Positions 27,723-37,291 are shown, counted from the first letter of the stretch. The stretch is DNA of 64,000 nt from Bacteroidota bacterium (GCA_020403265.1 JADBXZ010000008.1:78181-142180), one strand, 5' to 3'. The notes: generated from the letters alone by a model not told the origin. Numbers and translations: made by a program.

Positions 27723-28931
27723 TCAAATATCTAGATTTTTTAAGCTGAACGAGTAGGTAGATTTTTCTCTTGTCATTTTACCATCCAATTGTGAGGTAAG
27801 TGTTTCGATTAAATCTATGCCAAAATTAAATTTAGTAGGGTCTGATTCCTTCCAGATTCCATTATCCGAGTATTTTAAAACGAAATCGGCTGATGAGGTA
27901 TTAGTTAATTGAATGGTGATTACGCCAATTTCCGAGTTTGTGAAAGCGTGTTTGTAAGAGTTAGATATTAATTCGTTTAAGATTAAACCCAATGGTACAA
28001 TTGTTTTTAAACCAAAAGGCATAATTGAAGTTTCAACCTTAACTTTAATTTCTTTGCTTACATTAATACTTTTGGAAATATTTTCAACCAAATCGTGAAT
28101 GTAAGAATCAACATTTACAGAGGATAAATCACTTGTTTGGTATAGTTTTCGATGTATTAAAGCCATTGCCATAATCCGATCAATCGCTTCATCTAATTTT
28201 TCGGCCATTTCTGGTTTAAGGTCTTGTTTTTGTAATCGCAACAAACTTGTGATGATTTGTAAATTATTTTTGACGCGGTGATGTACCTCTTTAATTAGGA
28301 GCGTATTTTGTTCATTTTTTTCTTGAATCAATTCAGTTTGCTTTTCTTGATTTTGTAAGGCAAGCTTTAACTGATTATAAGTGTAGTCTTGAAAAACGAT
28401 ATACTGATAAGCCAAATAACCCAAAATAAAAAGCGCAAAAGCAATTTCAAGTAATTCTCCAACCATTATTAAATTTGACCTAGGTTGAATGTTAATGATA
28501 TGCGTGTTAAGTGTAAAAGAAAAGAAAAAAACAGTTAATGTAAAATTAATTCCAATAAAGAGTAAACCAATTCGTTTACCAATGCCTATAAATGCCAGAA
28601 AAATACATGCCACCATCCATAAAAAATCTACATAGTGGGTCATGTTCATCGTCATATTCATCGCCACATGCGATAATATGGTTCCGGAAGAAGCATATAA
28701 CCAAAACAAGGGTTTGAAGTTTTTGGTCAGATGTAAATAGACCAAGCTGCCACCGCCCACCAGAACCGGTATAAAGGAAAAGAAAGCAGCCATGGGACTA
28801 CTTTGAAAATAGAAAACAGAAACCATCAGGAAAATCAATACAAAAACGATGGAAATTCTCCAAGCCAAAACAAACTTTCCTTTGTCAAAGTAATTTTGAA
28901 AAAAGGAGGTATCCGGCGTTAATAATTTCAT
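27723..28931 (-). CDS. membrane sensor histidine kinase (HisKA_2 type)
   Basis: A 402-residue kinase with six predicted transmembrane helices in the first 185 residues, a short coiled coil, then a HisKA_2 dimerisation domain with the phospho-acceptor H-box EVHHRVKNNLQIITSLLRLQ. The ATPase domain shows the N-box LILNELISNSYKHAF and a G1-like KYSDNGIW, but its C-terminus is short. There is no adjacent response regulator, so the partner is unknown. The signal sensed is unknown. Confidence 0.85.
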   Translation of the reverse strand: MKLLTPDTSFFQNYFDKGKFVLAWRISIVFVLIFLMVSVFYFQSSPMAAFFSFIPVLVGGGSLVYLHLTKNFKPLFWLYASSGTILSHVAMNMTMNMTHYVDFLWMVACIFLAFIGIGKRIGLLFIGINFTLTVFFFSFTLNTHIINIQPRSNLIMVGELLEIAFALFILGYLAYQYIVFQDYTYNQLKLALQNQEKQTELIQEKNEQNTLLIKEVHHRVKNNLQIITSLLRLQKQDLKPEMAEKLDEAIDRIMAMALIHRKLYQTSDLSSVNVDSYIHDLVENISKSINVSKEIKVKVETSIMPFGLKTIVPLGLILNELISNSYKHAFTNSEIGVITIQLTNTSSADFVLKYSDNGIWKESDPTKFNFGIDLIETLTSQLDGKMTREKSTYSFSLKNLDI

Positions 28932-29162
28932 GCCCTAAATGTAAATTAAATTTATCGTACTTAAATTCACTTAATCAAAAATTGAGTATAAGTCCCCAAA
29001 ATTGCTCACTTGTCATGATTACGTCACTTCAATCGTGTAAAAAAAGAGTATAACCTAGTTAGTCACTTAAAGATACCGGCTTTAATTCCTTTTAATCTTG
29101 GAATAAAGACACTTAAGTTGTTTAGCTCAATCTCGCATGATTAATTCAAGCGGTTTGTAATT

Positions 29163-29678
29163 TTAATGATGGTGATGACCACCCGGGCCATGAACATGAC
29201 CATGATCAATTTCCTCTGCACTGGCTTCACGAACATCTAACACTTCACCAATAAAGTGTAAGTCATATCCTGCTAAAGGATGATTAAAATCCATGTCAAC
29301 ATGGTTATCACTAACTTCTAATACATGTCCTACTAATCGGTTCCCATCCTGATCGTTCATCTCAACATCCTCTCCAACTTTAATGCGCTCACTGTCAAAC
29401 TTTCCATCCACCATAAAAATGGATTTATCAAGTTTAGCTACATAATCTTGTTCATAGTTGCCATAGGCTTTTGCAGCACCTATTCTAAAATCAAATTTAT
29501 CTCCTTTGGTTTTATCACTTAAGTGTGTTTCAAAATCAGGTAGCACGCCTCCATGCCCAACTAAAAAAACAAATGGGTTTTCGGCTGAGGTTTGTTCAAT
29601 TAATTCTTCTGCAGATTGGCCTTTGCTGCCGGTTAGGTAGTAATTAACCGCAACAACTTTATTATGTGAAATTTTCAT
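29163..29678 (-). CDS. SlyD-like FKBP peptidyl-prolyl isomerase
   Basis: A 171-residue FKBP-type isomerase of the SlyD class. The FKBP core is split by an insert-in-flap chaperone domain (about 70-125), and the segments FLVGHGGVLPDFETHL and MDFNHPLAGYDLHF are typical. A histidine-rich metal-binding tail ends the protein (HGHVHGPGGHHHH). SlyD proteins combine prolyl isomerase, chaperone and nickel-binding roles in the cytoplasm. Confidence 0.9.
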   Translation of the reverse strand: MKISHNKVVAVNYYLTGSKGQSAEELIEQTSAENPFVFLVGHGGVLPDFETHLSDKTKGDKFDFRIGAAKAYGNYEQDYVAKLDKSIFMVDGKFDSERIKVGEDVEMNDQDGNRLVGHVLEVSDNHVDMDFNHPLAGYDLHFIGEVLDVREASAEEIDHGHVHGPGGHHHH

Positions 29679-29709
29679 GTGTGTATTTTTTTTAAAATTA
29701 AGATTTATT

Positions 29710-32220
29710 TTAGAAACTAATTTGTAAACGTAAATTTATTTGTCGATTTGTCAAATAATTTGGAATGGCATAACGGTTGCCGGTCACATCGGTTACCCAA
29801 ATGTAGGAAACCGTGTTTTGAATTTGCAATAGATTAAACACTTCTAAAAATACCCACATTTCCTTTAAGTTATTGAACGCGTTTTTGCGTTTAATTTCCC
29901 GGTTGCTTTTAAGAATATTGTATGCAAATCCCGCATCAACACGTCTATAAGGCGGCATGCGTTTAATTTGTTCCCAACGTTTATGTGTTGGCGGGCCAAA
30001 AGGTAACCCGCTTCCAAACTGTAAATTCAAATTAAATTTAAACTGCGGGCGCTTTGGCAAATAATCCTGAAAAAATAATCCGAAGGTTACTAATTGATCG
30101 GTAGGACGAGGAATAAAACCCGGATCAACTTTTACACTGTCAGTTTTAACCTGGTCAAAGGTGAATCCTTTTACAATTTCTTCACCGGCTTTATTGTAAT
30201 ATAAGTAATGAATATTGTCCGGACTTTTTTCATACGTTCTCAATAATCCTAATGTAGCCCAGCTTTCTACACCCGGCACAAATTCGCCGTTAATGCGCAC
30301 ATCACTACCTACAACATAACCTTTCGCATTATTGTTGGCAAAGTATCTAATTCTCACATTATCTACTTCGTATGGAATTAATTGGTTGAGTTGTTTATAA
30401 TAACCGGCCATAATTAACTTAAACGGTCGATTCCACATTTTAAAATTGTAATCACTGGTAAACACAAAATGAATACTTTGCTGTGCTTTTAGATTAGTAA
30501 CTACTGTGCCATCAATATTCCGCAACTCACGATAAAATGGAGGTTGATAATAAATACCGCTACTAATTTTAAACAACCAGTCTCGCTTCCAATTAGGCCT
30601 TATAGCGAAGGTAACACGCGGTGATGCAACTAATTGATTATTCAGCGTCCAATAATTTGCTCTTGCACCTGCCGTTAAAACAATTTCAGAACTATCGCTT
30701 AAAAGTTTTTGAAGGTTGTATTGTGCATACCCCTGAAAGCGCTGACTTTGAAGTGTTATTTTGGTTTTATAAACATCTTCTAAAGTAATAATATTAGGGC
30801 TGTAAGGTAAAATGTAACCAGCCGAATCAACTGTTTTCCATTCGCTTAAACGATCGTTAATGATTTCTTGTTGAGCTCGTGCACCCCATAAAAATTGGCT
30901 TTTATTGTTTATTTGGTGAGAACCTTTATGCTCAAAATTAGCAACTGTAGAACTCAAATAATTTCTGCCGTTATTAATAAATGTCCCTACGCCGCGGTTA
31001 AAGGCAACCTGACCAAACGTTGGTTTCCCAAAATCTGCTTCCAATTCATCAATGTAATATTGCCCTTGCACTGTAAACAATTCCTGCTCTCTGGCATGGT
31101 ATGCCGATGTGATGAATTTTAATTGAGTTTTAGCTGTTGGTTTGTAAATGGCCGACACGCCTGTCATTCCTGTCAGGTAACTCATCAACTCTTGTCCGTC
31201 AAAATAAACTGTAAAGCGCAAGGCTTGTTTGGCGGTTCCAAAATTAGTTTGCCTGCTGGCCGGTATAACTAAATAACGGTTACTTGCTAAATTGGTTAAC
31301 CACTCAACGCTAAATTTTGGATTAACCTTAAATGTTACAAAACTTTGAATGTCGCCTGCGTTTGGCCTGTATTCACCTTTGGTGTCAAAAGTTTGCAAAA
31401 TATATGACAGTGTGCGATAACGAGCGCCAATGGTATAAGCCACTAATCTATTTTTACTGATACCTTCGAGTTGAATGTTCCCCCCTAAAAAACTGGCACT
31501 GGCTGAACCACCTGTTTTTAAGGGTCTTTTGTAGGTGATGTCTAAAACACTGCTTAATTTGTCGCCGTATTTTGCTTCAAAGCCACCGCTGCTGAAATTA
31601 ATTTTTTGAACCATGGCCGGATTGGCAAAACTTAAACCTTCTTGCTGACCGCTTCTGACTAAAAACGGCCGATACACTTCGATATCATTTACATAAATTA
31701 AGTTCTCGTCAAAGTTGCCACCGCGCACCGAGTATCCGCTGCTTAGCTCGTTATTGGAACTTACACCAATTTGAGTTTTTATTAAATCTTCCACATTACC
31801 GGTTAAGGTTGGTAATTGATTAAAATTCTTTGGTTCAAGGTAAGTACTGCTGCCGCCTCGGCTGCTGAGGTCTTGCACTTCTACTTCGGTGAGTTGATTT
31901 TTAAAATTTAATACCGGACTTAAGTAAATGGGTTTGGTTGACGTAACGAGTTGTTTACTGTATTTATCAAAATTAACGCTGTAAAATACCAAGGTAACGG
32001 TGTTGTTGGCAGGTATGGTTAAACGGTATTCGCCTGTGGTATCAGTTTCGAAACTATTTTTTTCATTACCTTGCTCATATACAATGATGTTAGGTAAAGG
32101 CTCGCCATCTAAGCCTTTTACTAGACCATTAACAGAAGTTGTTTGAGCATTAAAAGCAATAGTCATAAACAAACAAATTCCTGCTAATAAAACACGGTGA
32201 ATATGGAATGGTTGGTACAA
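29710..32220 (-). CDS. TonB-dependent outer-membrane receptor
   Basis: An 836-residue receptor: signal peptide (ending IAFNAQ), an N-terminal carboxypeptidase-regulatory-like domain (VNGLVKGLDGEPLPNIIVYE), a plug domain (TLTGNVEDLIKTQIGVSS, YSVRGGNFDENLIYVNDIEVY) and a 22-strand barrel ending RLQISF. There is no adjacent SusD partner, so it is more likely a stand-alone receptor for a small ligand such as a metal chelate or peptide. The TonB-family gene in this window (61850) is 30 kb away. Confidence 0.88.
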   Translation of the reverse strand: MYQPFHIHRVLLAGICLFMTIAFNAQTTSVNGLVKGLDGEPLPNIIVYEQGNEKNSFETDTTGEYRLTIPANNTVTLVFYSVNFDKYSKQLVTSTKPIYLSPVLNFKNQLTEVEVQDLSSRGGSSTYLEPKNFNQLPTLTGNVEDLIKTQIGVSSNNELSSGYSVRGGNFDENLIYVNDIEVYRPFLVRSGQQEGLSFANPAMVQKINFSSGGFEAKYGDKLSSVLDITYKRPLKTGGSASASFLGGNIQLEGISKNRLVAYTIGARYRTLSYILQTFDTKGEYRPNAGDIQSFVTFKVNPKFSVEWLTNLASNRYLVIPASRQTNFGTAKQALRFTVYFDGQELMSYLTGMTGVSAIYKPTAKTQLKFITSAYHAREQELFTVQGQYYIDELEADFGKPTFGQVAFNRGVGTFINNGRNYLSSTVANFEHKGSHQINNKSQFLWGARAQQEIINDRLSEWKTVDSAGYILPYSPNIITLEDVYKTKITLQSQRFQGYAQYNLQKLLSDSSEIVLTAGARANYWTLNNQLVASPRVTFAIRPNWKRDWLFKISSGIYYQPPFYRELRNIDGTVVTNLKAQQSIHFVFTSDYNFKMWNRPFKLIMAGYYKQLNQLIPYEVDNVRIRYFANNNAKGYVVGSDVRINGEFVPGVESWATLGLLRTYEKSPDNIHYLYYNKAGEEIVKGFTFDQVKTDSVKVDPGFIPRPTDQLVTFGLFFQDYLPKRPQFKFNLNLQFGSGLPFGPPTHKRWEQIKRMPPYRRVDAGFAYNILKSNREIKRKNAFNNLKEMWVFLEVFNLLQIQNTVSYIWVTDVTGNRYAIPNYLTNRQINLRLQISF

Positions 32221-32380
32221 AAGACAGTTTAAAAAAGAATTAACGAATATAAGCCAATAATATTTTGTTTGAATGCTAAAATGCTGTTTGAAACGAAAAT
32301 AATTGCGTATAAATAGTTAATAACATCCCCTCATAAACTTTTAAATAATAATAACTTTATGACCTTAAATTTTAAATTAA

Positions 32381-33649
32381 ATGAACAAAGCAGATGTACT
32401 ATTAGGTTTACAATGGGGCGATGAAGGAAAGGGCAAAATTGTAGACGTTCTAACGCCAAGTTACGATATAATAGCCAGATTTCAAGGCGGACCAAATGCC
32501 GGTCATACACTTGAGTTTAATGGCATCAAACATGTGTTGCATACCATACCAAGCGGCATTTTTCACCCAACGGCTATTAATGTGGTTGGTAATGGCGTGG
32601 TTATTGACCCGGTTATTTTTAAAAAGGAGATTGATGCCCTCAAGGCATTGGGCGTAGATGTAACAACCAAATTGGTTATCAGCAAACGTGCCCATTTGAT
32701 CTTGCCTACACATCGTTTAATAGATGCAGCAAGCGAGGCAGCTAAAGGAAAAAATAAAATCGGTTCAACCTTAAAAGGAATTGGCCCAACTTATATGGAT
32801 AAGACCGGTCGCAACGGCTTACGTGTAGGAGATATTGAAACCAATGAATTCAGGGAGAAATATAATACCTTAGTAGATAAACATAAGCAGTTATTATCCT
32901 TTTATAATTACGATTATAATTTAGCTGAATTAGAACCAGCCTGGTTTGCGGCAATTGAGAGTTTAAAAGAATTACAATTTATTGATACTGAACATTACAT
33001 CAATAATGCCGTGATGAGTGGTAAACGCGTGTTGGCCGAGGGCGCACAAGGGAGTTTGTTGGATGTGGATTTTGGATCGTATCCTTTTGTAACCAGCAGT
33101 AACACTATTTGTGCCGGGGCATGTAATGGTTTAGGTATTGCGCCTAACCGAATTGGGAATGTGATTGGAATTTTTAAAGCGTATTGTACACGTGTTGGTA
33201 GCGGACCATTTCCAACTGAATTAGATAATGAAGTGGGTGAAAAAATCAGACAAATTGGACGTGAGTTTGGCAGTACCACCGGTCGTTCTCGCAGAACGGG
33301 ATGGCTGGATATCCCGGCACTTAAATACGCAATCATGATTAATGGTGTAACTGAATTAATGATGATGAAAGCAGATGTGTTGAGTGATTTTGAAAACATT
33401 GAAATTTGTACACATTATAATTATAATGGACAAGTGATTGATTATTTGCCATATAATATCGATCCTCAATATTTAAAACCTATTACTACAACGGTAAAGG
33501 GTTGGCATTGCGATTTAACCAAAATTAATCACAAAGATCAATTACCGGCTGAGTTACGAGACTATGTAACCTTTATTGAGAAAGCAACTTCTACGCCAAT
33601 CACCATCGTTTCTGTTGGTCCGGATAGAAGCCAGACGATTAAAATGTAA
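32381..33649 (+). CDS. purA: adenylosuccinate synthase
   Basis: A 422-residue enzyme that converts IMP, aspartate and GTP to adenylosuccinate in AMP synthesis. The N-terminal P-loop QWGDEGKGK, the IMP-binding segments NAGHTLE and IGPTYMDKTGRNGLR, the loop STTGRSRRTGWLD and the guanine-recognition VGPDRSQT are all visible. Length is normal. It is followed after 4 bases by trpS. Confidence 0.96.
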   Translation: MNKADVLLGLQWGDEGKGKIVDVLTPSYDIIARFQGGPNAGHTLEFNGIKHVLHTIPSGIFHPTAINVVGNGVVIDPVIFKKEIDALKALGVDVTTKLVISKRAHLILPTHRLIDAASEAAKGKNKIGSTLKGIGPTYMDKTGRNGLRVGDIETNEFREKYNTLVDKHKQLLSFYNYDYNLAELEPAWFAAIESLKELQFIDTEHYINNAVMSGKRVLAEGAQGSLLDVDFGSYPFVTSSNTICAGACNGLGIAPNRIGNVIGIFKAYCTRVGSGPFPTELDNEVGEKIRQIGREFGSTTGRSRRTGWLDIPALKYAIMINGVTELMMMKADVLSDFENIEICTHYNYNGQVIDYLPYNIDPQYLKPITTTVKGWHCDLTKINHKDQLPAELRDYVTFIEKATSTPITIVSVGPDRSQTIKM

Positions 33650-33653
33650 AAAC

Positions 33654-34628
33654 ATGAAGCGGATTTTAACCGGCATACAAAGTACCAATGTACCGCATTT
33701 AGGCAATTTGCTTGGCGCTATTGTGCCTGCAATCGAACAAAGTAAGCAACCCAATGTAGAAAGCTTATTATTTATTGCCGATTTACACAGTTTAACCTCT
33801 GTAAAAGATGCACAACAGATAAAAGAAAGTACAAAAGCAGTTGCTGCAACCTGGTTGGCATTTGGTTTGGATGTAAACAAAACGATATTTTACCGACAAA
33901 GTCGTGTACCGCAAGTTACAGAATTAACCTGGTACTTAAACTGTTACACGCCATTCCCTATGTTAGCAAATGCACATTCGTTCAAAGATAAAAGCGATCG
34001 TTTAAGTGATGTTAATGCAGGTTTATTTACTTATCCTGTATTAATGGCAGCGGATATTTTATTGTACGATGCGGATGTGGTGCCAGTTGGAAAAGATCAA
34101 TTGCAACATTTGGAAATGACTGCGGATATTGCAAAATCATTTAATTACAGGGCAGGGCAGGAGGTTTTTGTAATACCTCAAGCCAGCATTGATGAGGAAG
34201 TGAAGCTAATTCCCGGTACGGACGGTGAAAAAATGAGCAAGTCCCGAAACAACTTCATTAATTTATTTTTACCCGAAAAGGAATTAAAAAAAGTAATTGG
34301 GAGTATTGTTACTGATAGCACGCCTTTAGAAGCCCCAAAAAATCCGGATACCTGTAATGCATTTGCTATATACAAAGTAATTGCGGGCAAATCTCAAACA
34401 GAAGAAATGCGTCAGAATTATCTAAAGGGCGGTTACGGATACGGTCACGCTAAAAATGCCATTTTCGAATTAATTTTAGATAAATATAAAGCAGAGCGAG
34501 CTGAATACGCCAGATTAATAGCCAACGAGCAGGAATTGGAAAATGCATTACGAATTGGAGAGGCGAAGGCCGCAGAACGCGCTAATGCCAAGCTGGCTCA
34601 GGTTCGTGCGGTTGTTGGTTTTTCTTAA
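33654..34628 (+). CDS. trpS: tryptophanyl-tRNA synthetase
   Basis: A 324-residue class Ic synthetase that charges tRNA-Trp. The HIGH-equivalent motif is VPHLGNLLG (residues 13-21) and the KMSKS loop is GEKMSKSRNN (about 195-204). The start at ATG 33654, 4 bases after the purA stop, gives the standard length; an open frame further upstream runs over the end of purA and is not used. Confidence 0.95.
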   Translation: MKRILTGIQSTNVPHLGNLLGAIVPAIEQSKQPNVESLLFIADLHSLTSVKDAQQIKESTKAVAATWLAFGLDVNKTIFYRQSRVPQVTELTWYLNCYTPFPMLANAHSFKDKSDRLSDVNAGLFTYPVLMAADILLYDADVVPVGKDQLQHLEMTADIAKSFNYRAGQEVFVIPQASIDEEVKLIPGTDGEKMSKSRNNFINLFLPEKELKKVIGSIVTDSTPLEAPKNPDTCNAFAIYKVIAGKSQTEEMRQNYLKGGYGYGHAKNAIFELILDKYKAERAEYARLIANEQELENALRIGEAKAAERANAKLAQVRAVVGFS

Positions 34629-34786
34629 ATAATACTGCTCAACATTCCTCCGGAATTGCTAAACAAAAAGGCATATTTCATGTATTTTCTTCCACTTTAA
34701 TTTAAAAAAATTTGCTGGTAAATAAAAAAAGCTTACATTTGCAATCCCAAATCAAAATTGGGCTTCTACCATAGAAGTAAAATTAT

Positions 34787-34861
34787 GGCCCGTTCGTCTA
34801 GGGGTCAGGACACGTCCCTTTCACGGATGAAACACGGGTTCGATTCCCGTACGGGCTACCA
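34787..34861 (+). tRNA. tRNA-Glu (anticodon TTC)
   Basis: A complete cloverleaf: the 7-bp acceptor stem starts GGCCCGT and closes with ACGGGCT, the anticodon loop reads CCTTTCAC with anticodon TTC, and the T-loop is GTTCGATTC. A is the discriminator base and CCA is encoded. The last bases form the core of the attachment site of the adjacent integrated element, so the 3' end was rebuilt by the integration. Confidence 0.95.
34847..34859 (+). repeat. attachment site, tRNA-proximal copy
   Basis: The 13-base sequence CCGTACGGGCTAC within the T-stem and acceptor stem of tRNA-Glu is repeated exactly at 39782-39794. It is one of the two attachment sites of the element. Confidence 0.85.
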
Positions 34862-34882
34862 AACCCAATTGGGTTTAACGCT

Positions 34883-34911
34883 AAACCCCCAGTAAAATGG
34901 GGGTTTTTTGT
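34883..34911 (+). terminator. terminator supplied by the element after tRNA-Glu
   Basis: AAACCCCC and GGGGGTTT form a stem over an 8-base loop, followed by a T-run. It lies just inside the element and replaces the original tRNA terminator, now 4.9 kb away at 39796. A 16-base perfect palindrome, AAACCCAATTGGGTTT, lies between the tRNA and this hairpin (34861-34876). Confidence 0.75.
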
Positions 34912-34932
34912 TTTTAGGACTATCCTTTTTTG

Positions 34933-34979
34933 TTGTTACTTTCTGTTACTTTACAACTTTTTGTTACCTAATTGTTACT
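34933..34979 (+). repeat. four TGTTAC repeats at the tRNA end of the element
   Basis: TTGTTACT, CTGTTACT, TTGTTACC and TTGTTACT lie at 34933, 34943, 34961 and 34972, all in the same orientation. Matching repeats occur at the integrase end. They are likely arm-type binding sites for the integrase. Confidence 0.6.
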
Positions 34980-35066
34980 TTAAAATAGTCGTTTTTGATT
35001 GTAATTATTAATGAGATTTTAATTCATCAAATTTTTAGTAGTTTTGAACTAAATTAGTTAAAAGCG

Positions 35067-35288
35067 ATGAAAAAAATTATTTATTTAGTTCCATTAGCAT
35101 TATTAAGCTGTGGGCAATCACAGGAAGAAATTAATCAAAAAAGGATTGCAGATAGCACAGCCCGTGCCATTGTTATTAGTGATAGTATAAAAAAAGTAAA
35201 TGATAGTATTTTAAAAGCTGATGCAAATAGATTAGCTGATAGTATAGCTAATGTATTAAAGGAATCCTTAAATGAGGCTAAAAAGTAA
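35067..35288 (+). CDS. small lipoprotein, possible element cargo
   Basis: A 73-residue lipoprotein with the lipobox PLALLSC (cysteine at 15) followed by a short helical, aspartate- and serine-rich chain (repeated IADS, ISDSI, NDSI, LADSI). A promoter box TAGTTTTG (35039-35046) precedes it. It is the only plus-strand gene in the element and lies opposite the replication and integration module, the usual place for an accessory gene. Small surface lipoproteins on satellites sometimes alter phage adsorption, but no function can be assigned here. Confidence 0.6.
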   Translation: MKKIIYLVPLALLSCGQSQEEINQKRIADSTARAIVISDSIKKVNDSILKADANRLADSIANVLKESLNEAKK

Positions 35289-35333
35289 ACTTATTTGATT
35301 GTTTAATTAATAATATACGATTGTATTTTAGAT

Positions 35334-35768
35334 TTATCTATTCCCTATATCCGGTAAGGGAATATTAGGGAATAAAGGCACTTCCCTATTAATTAAATCG
35401 GTTTGATGTTTATCAGTCCATCCAAGTTTATTTTTTGCATAGAATATCCCTTTCTGTTCGTTGGCTACTATATCCGCCGCTAATGCTTTAAATAAGCCCT
35501 CTATTGTTTTTATAGTGTCACACTTATTGAGGTTATTTTCATCATTCAGCCACCTGTAATAAGTCGCCCTGCTTATTGTGGGCTTACCTTGTAATGGTAT
35601 CCATATTCTTAAAAAATAATCAATTGTTGGTATTTTACGGTCATTAATCAAAACTACCTTACCGCTTGCTGTGGGGTGTTCCTTTTTATTATTGATACAT
35701 TCATTAACATATTGGTTTGCTAAATTTTCTAATTCATTAAATGTAATAAGTGTTTTAGGTGTTGCCAT
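35334..35768 (-). CDS. terminase small subunit-like DNA-packaging protein
   Basis: A 144-residue protein with a central helix-turn-helix-like segment (KPTISRATYYRWLNDENN) and the C-terminal motif GIFYAKNKLGWTDKHQTDL. The pattern of hydrophobic residues, KN, aromatic-glycine and D-K is typical of small terminase subunits and gp3-like packaging proteins of Bacteroidota phages. No large terminase is nearby. In phage satellites a solitary terS redirects the helper phage packaging machinery, which would fit this element. The family call rests on the motif only; a plain DNA-binding regulator is possible. Confidence 0.55.
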   Translation of the reverse strand: MATPKTLITFNELENLANQYVNECINNKKEHPTASGKVVLINDRKIPTIDYFLRIWIPLQGKPTISRATYYRWLNDENNLNKCDTIKTIEGLFKALAADIVANEQKGIFYAKNKLGWTDKHQTDLINREVPLFPNIPLPDIGNR

Positions 35769-35791
35769 TTTTTCAAAATTGAATATTAGTA

Positions 35792-36721
35792 TTATCTATA
35801 ATGCTGAGTTGCTTGCTGTATTTTTTTGGTTAGTTCGGTTATAAGTTCATTGTTTTTGCTTTGTTCATCAATTTTACTTAGTTTTTTTATATCTCTTTTT
35901 AGTCTGCTATAATACTCTTTATGTTCAAAACAATTATTTGCTTTCATTTGCTCCACTAGCTTTAAAGCTTCATTTTGACCAATTGATTTAATGTACATTG
36001 CAGCCATTTGATTCATAAAGTCTTTAGGTTTTTTCATCTTATTATAATTAATGTTTGAATGGTTTAATTTATCTATAGCATCATACTCTTCTTTCCATCG
36101 CTCAATTAGATTAATGTAAAACCTCTCTTCAAAAAGGGTCTTAGCTTTTACTTGGTTTATGTTAAATTGCTGAGGTAACCTACTTACATACCTTAATTCA
36201 TACCTCAAAACGTTTTTATCCTGCCAAATCTCAGGCAATAGAACTCTTCTTTTTTTTGCTTCAGCAACTTTGTTGTAAAATAGTTTGACCCTTAAACCAT
36301 TATTATAATAAAGGCTTGAAGGTTGCACTAATCTTTTAAAGTAATTGCTCTCACCTAAATATGGGTAATACAATTCAGCCGGGTAATTAACTAAAAAACT
36401 TTGTGCTAAATCAATTCTACTTATTACAGCTTCACTCATTGGCAGGTGCAAAGTATCTGCTAATTTCTCAAAGGCTCTTTGTGTATCCTGCCTAGTTAGT
36501 GTTTTGATGTTATCATTAAGGTAATACTTGCAAAGGCTACCTTTTAAACTTAGCCCACTATTTGAAACACTAGCTTTAAGCCCCTCAAAATGCCCTGAAA
36601 AGAAAGTACTATCTGCTTTAGAATGCTGGGTAAGATTAGTAAACAAATTAGGGATATTGTTTAACATACCTACCTCAGCAATACTTTGAGCAGGTAGCCA
36701 TATATTTAATGTATCATACAT
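35792..36721 (-). CDS. phage/plasmid replication initiator (gene II/X-like Rep)
   Basis: A 309-residue protein resembling the Phage_CRI / gene II-X replication proteins of filamentous phages and small Bacteroidota plasmids. The landmark is AVISRIDLAQSFLVNYP near residues 98-114, with a second conserved stretch VLRYELRYVSRLPQQF and a basic, helical C-terminus. Such proteins nick one strand to start rolling-circle replication. It lies between the terminase-like gene and an unrecognised gene, in the same direction as the integrase. Confidence 0.72.
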   Translation of the reverse strand: MYDTLNIWLPAQSIAEVGMLNNIPNLFTNLTQHSKADSTFFSGHFEGLKASVSNSGLSLKGSLCKYYLNDNIKTLTRQDTQRAFEKLADTLHLPMSEAVISRIDLAQSFLVNYPAELYYPYLGESNYFKRLVQPSSLYYNNGLRVKLFYNKVAEAKKRRVLLPEIWQDKNVLRYELRYVSRLPQQFNINQVKAKTLFEERFYINLIERWKEEYDAIDKLNHSNINYNKMKKPKDFMNQMAAMYIKSIGQNEALKLVEQMKANNCFEHKEYYSRLKRDIKKLSKIDEQSKNNELITELTKKIQQATQHYR

Positions 36722-36745
36722 GGTGTTGATGTTTTTTGTATCTAA

Positions 36746-37291
36746 TTACAGCTTACTATTAGTGTTTAATCCTAAATAATTAAAAAATGGTTTTGCTTGT
36801 TTTCTTAATTCAATTAGTTCACTATCAAAATTACCATCAATTAAATTTTGATAATAGTAGCTAATTAAGTTCCTGCCATCCACAATTATTAAAACCTCTA
36901 TTTCTGTATAGTCCTTGTTTATAATAAACAAATAACCATCATTAGCATACTTAAAAAGTGGGTTTGGTTTTTTGTCTTTACCAATGAACGGTTTTTTATT
37001 TGGGCAGCCATAACCTAATTCAGGGCATTCAAAATCTTCAATATAAATACTACTAAAGTTTAAATTATTGTTGGTTAACGTCCACTCAGCAATTCTTTTA
37101 CTATTGGCATTTACTATTTCTTTTGCAGGCACTTTATAAAGTGCTAAATGGTTTTGTTTGTTGACAAAAAACGTCAACCCATCATATGCACCTGAATAGC
37201 TTATACAATCTAACCGGGCTTTACTTCTTATTTTATTCTGTTCCCTTATTATTTCAGGCAATACAACAAATTTATATAACGCTGTTATCAT
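36746..37291 (-). CDS. unrecognised protein of the integrated element
   Basis: A 181-residue protein without signal peptide or membrane segment. It contains a cysteine-bearing segment (DFECPELGYGCPNKKPF, two cysteines 8 apart) that could bind a metal. I do not recognise the family. Its ATG overlaps the stop of the excisionase-like gene by 4 bases and it precedes rep, so it probably belongs to the replication module. Confidence 0.5.
   Translation of the reverse strand: MITALYKFVVLPEIIREQNKIRSKARLDCISYSGAYDGLTFFVNKQNHLALYKVPAKEIVNANSKRIAEWTLTNNNLNFSSIYIEDFECPELGYGCPNKKPFIGKDKKPNPLFKYANDGYLFIINKDYTEIEVLIIVDGRNLISYYYQNLIDGNFDSELIELRKQAKPFFNYLGLNTNSKL

Noticed and set aside
32995..33399. Long antisense frames in purA, cas9 and dsbD
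   Set aside because: Shadows of well-identified genes on the opposite strand with no homology or start context.
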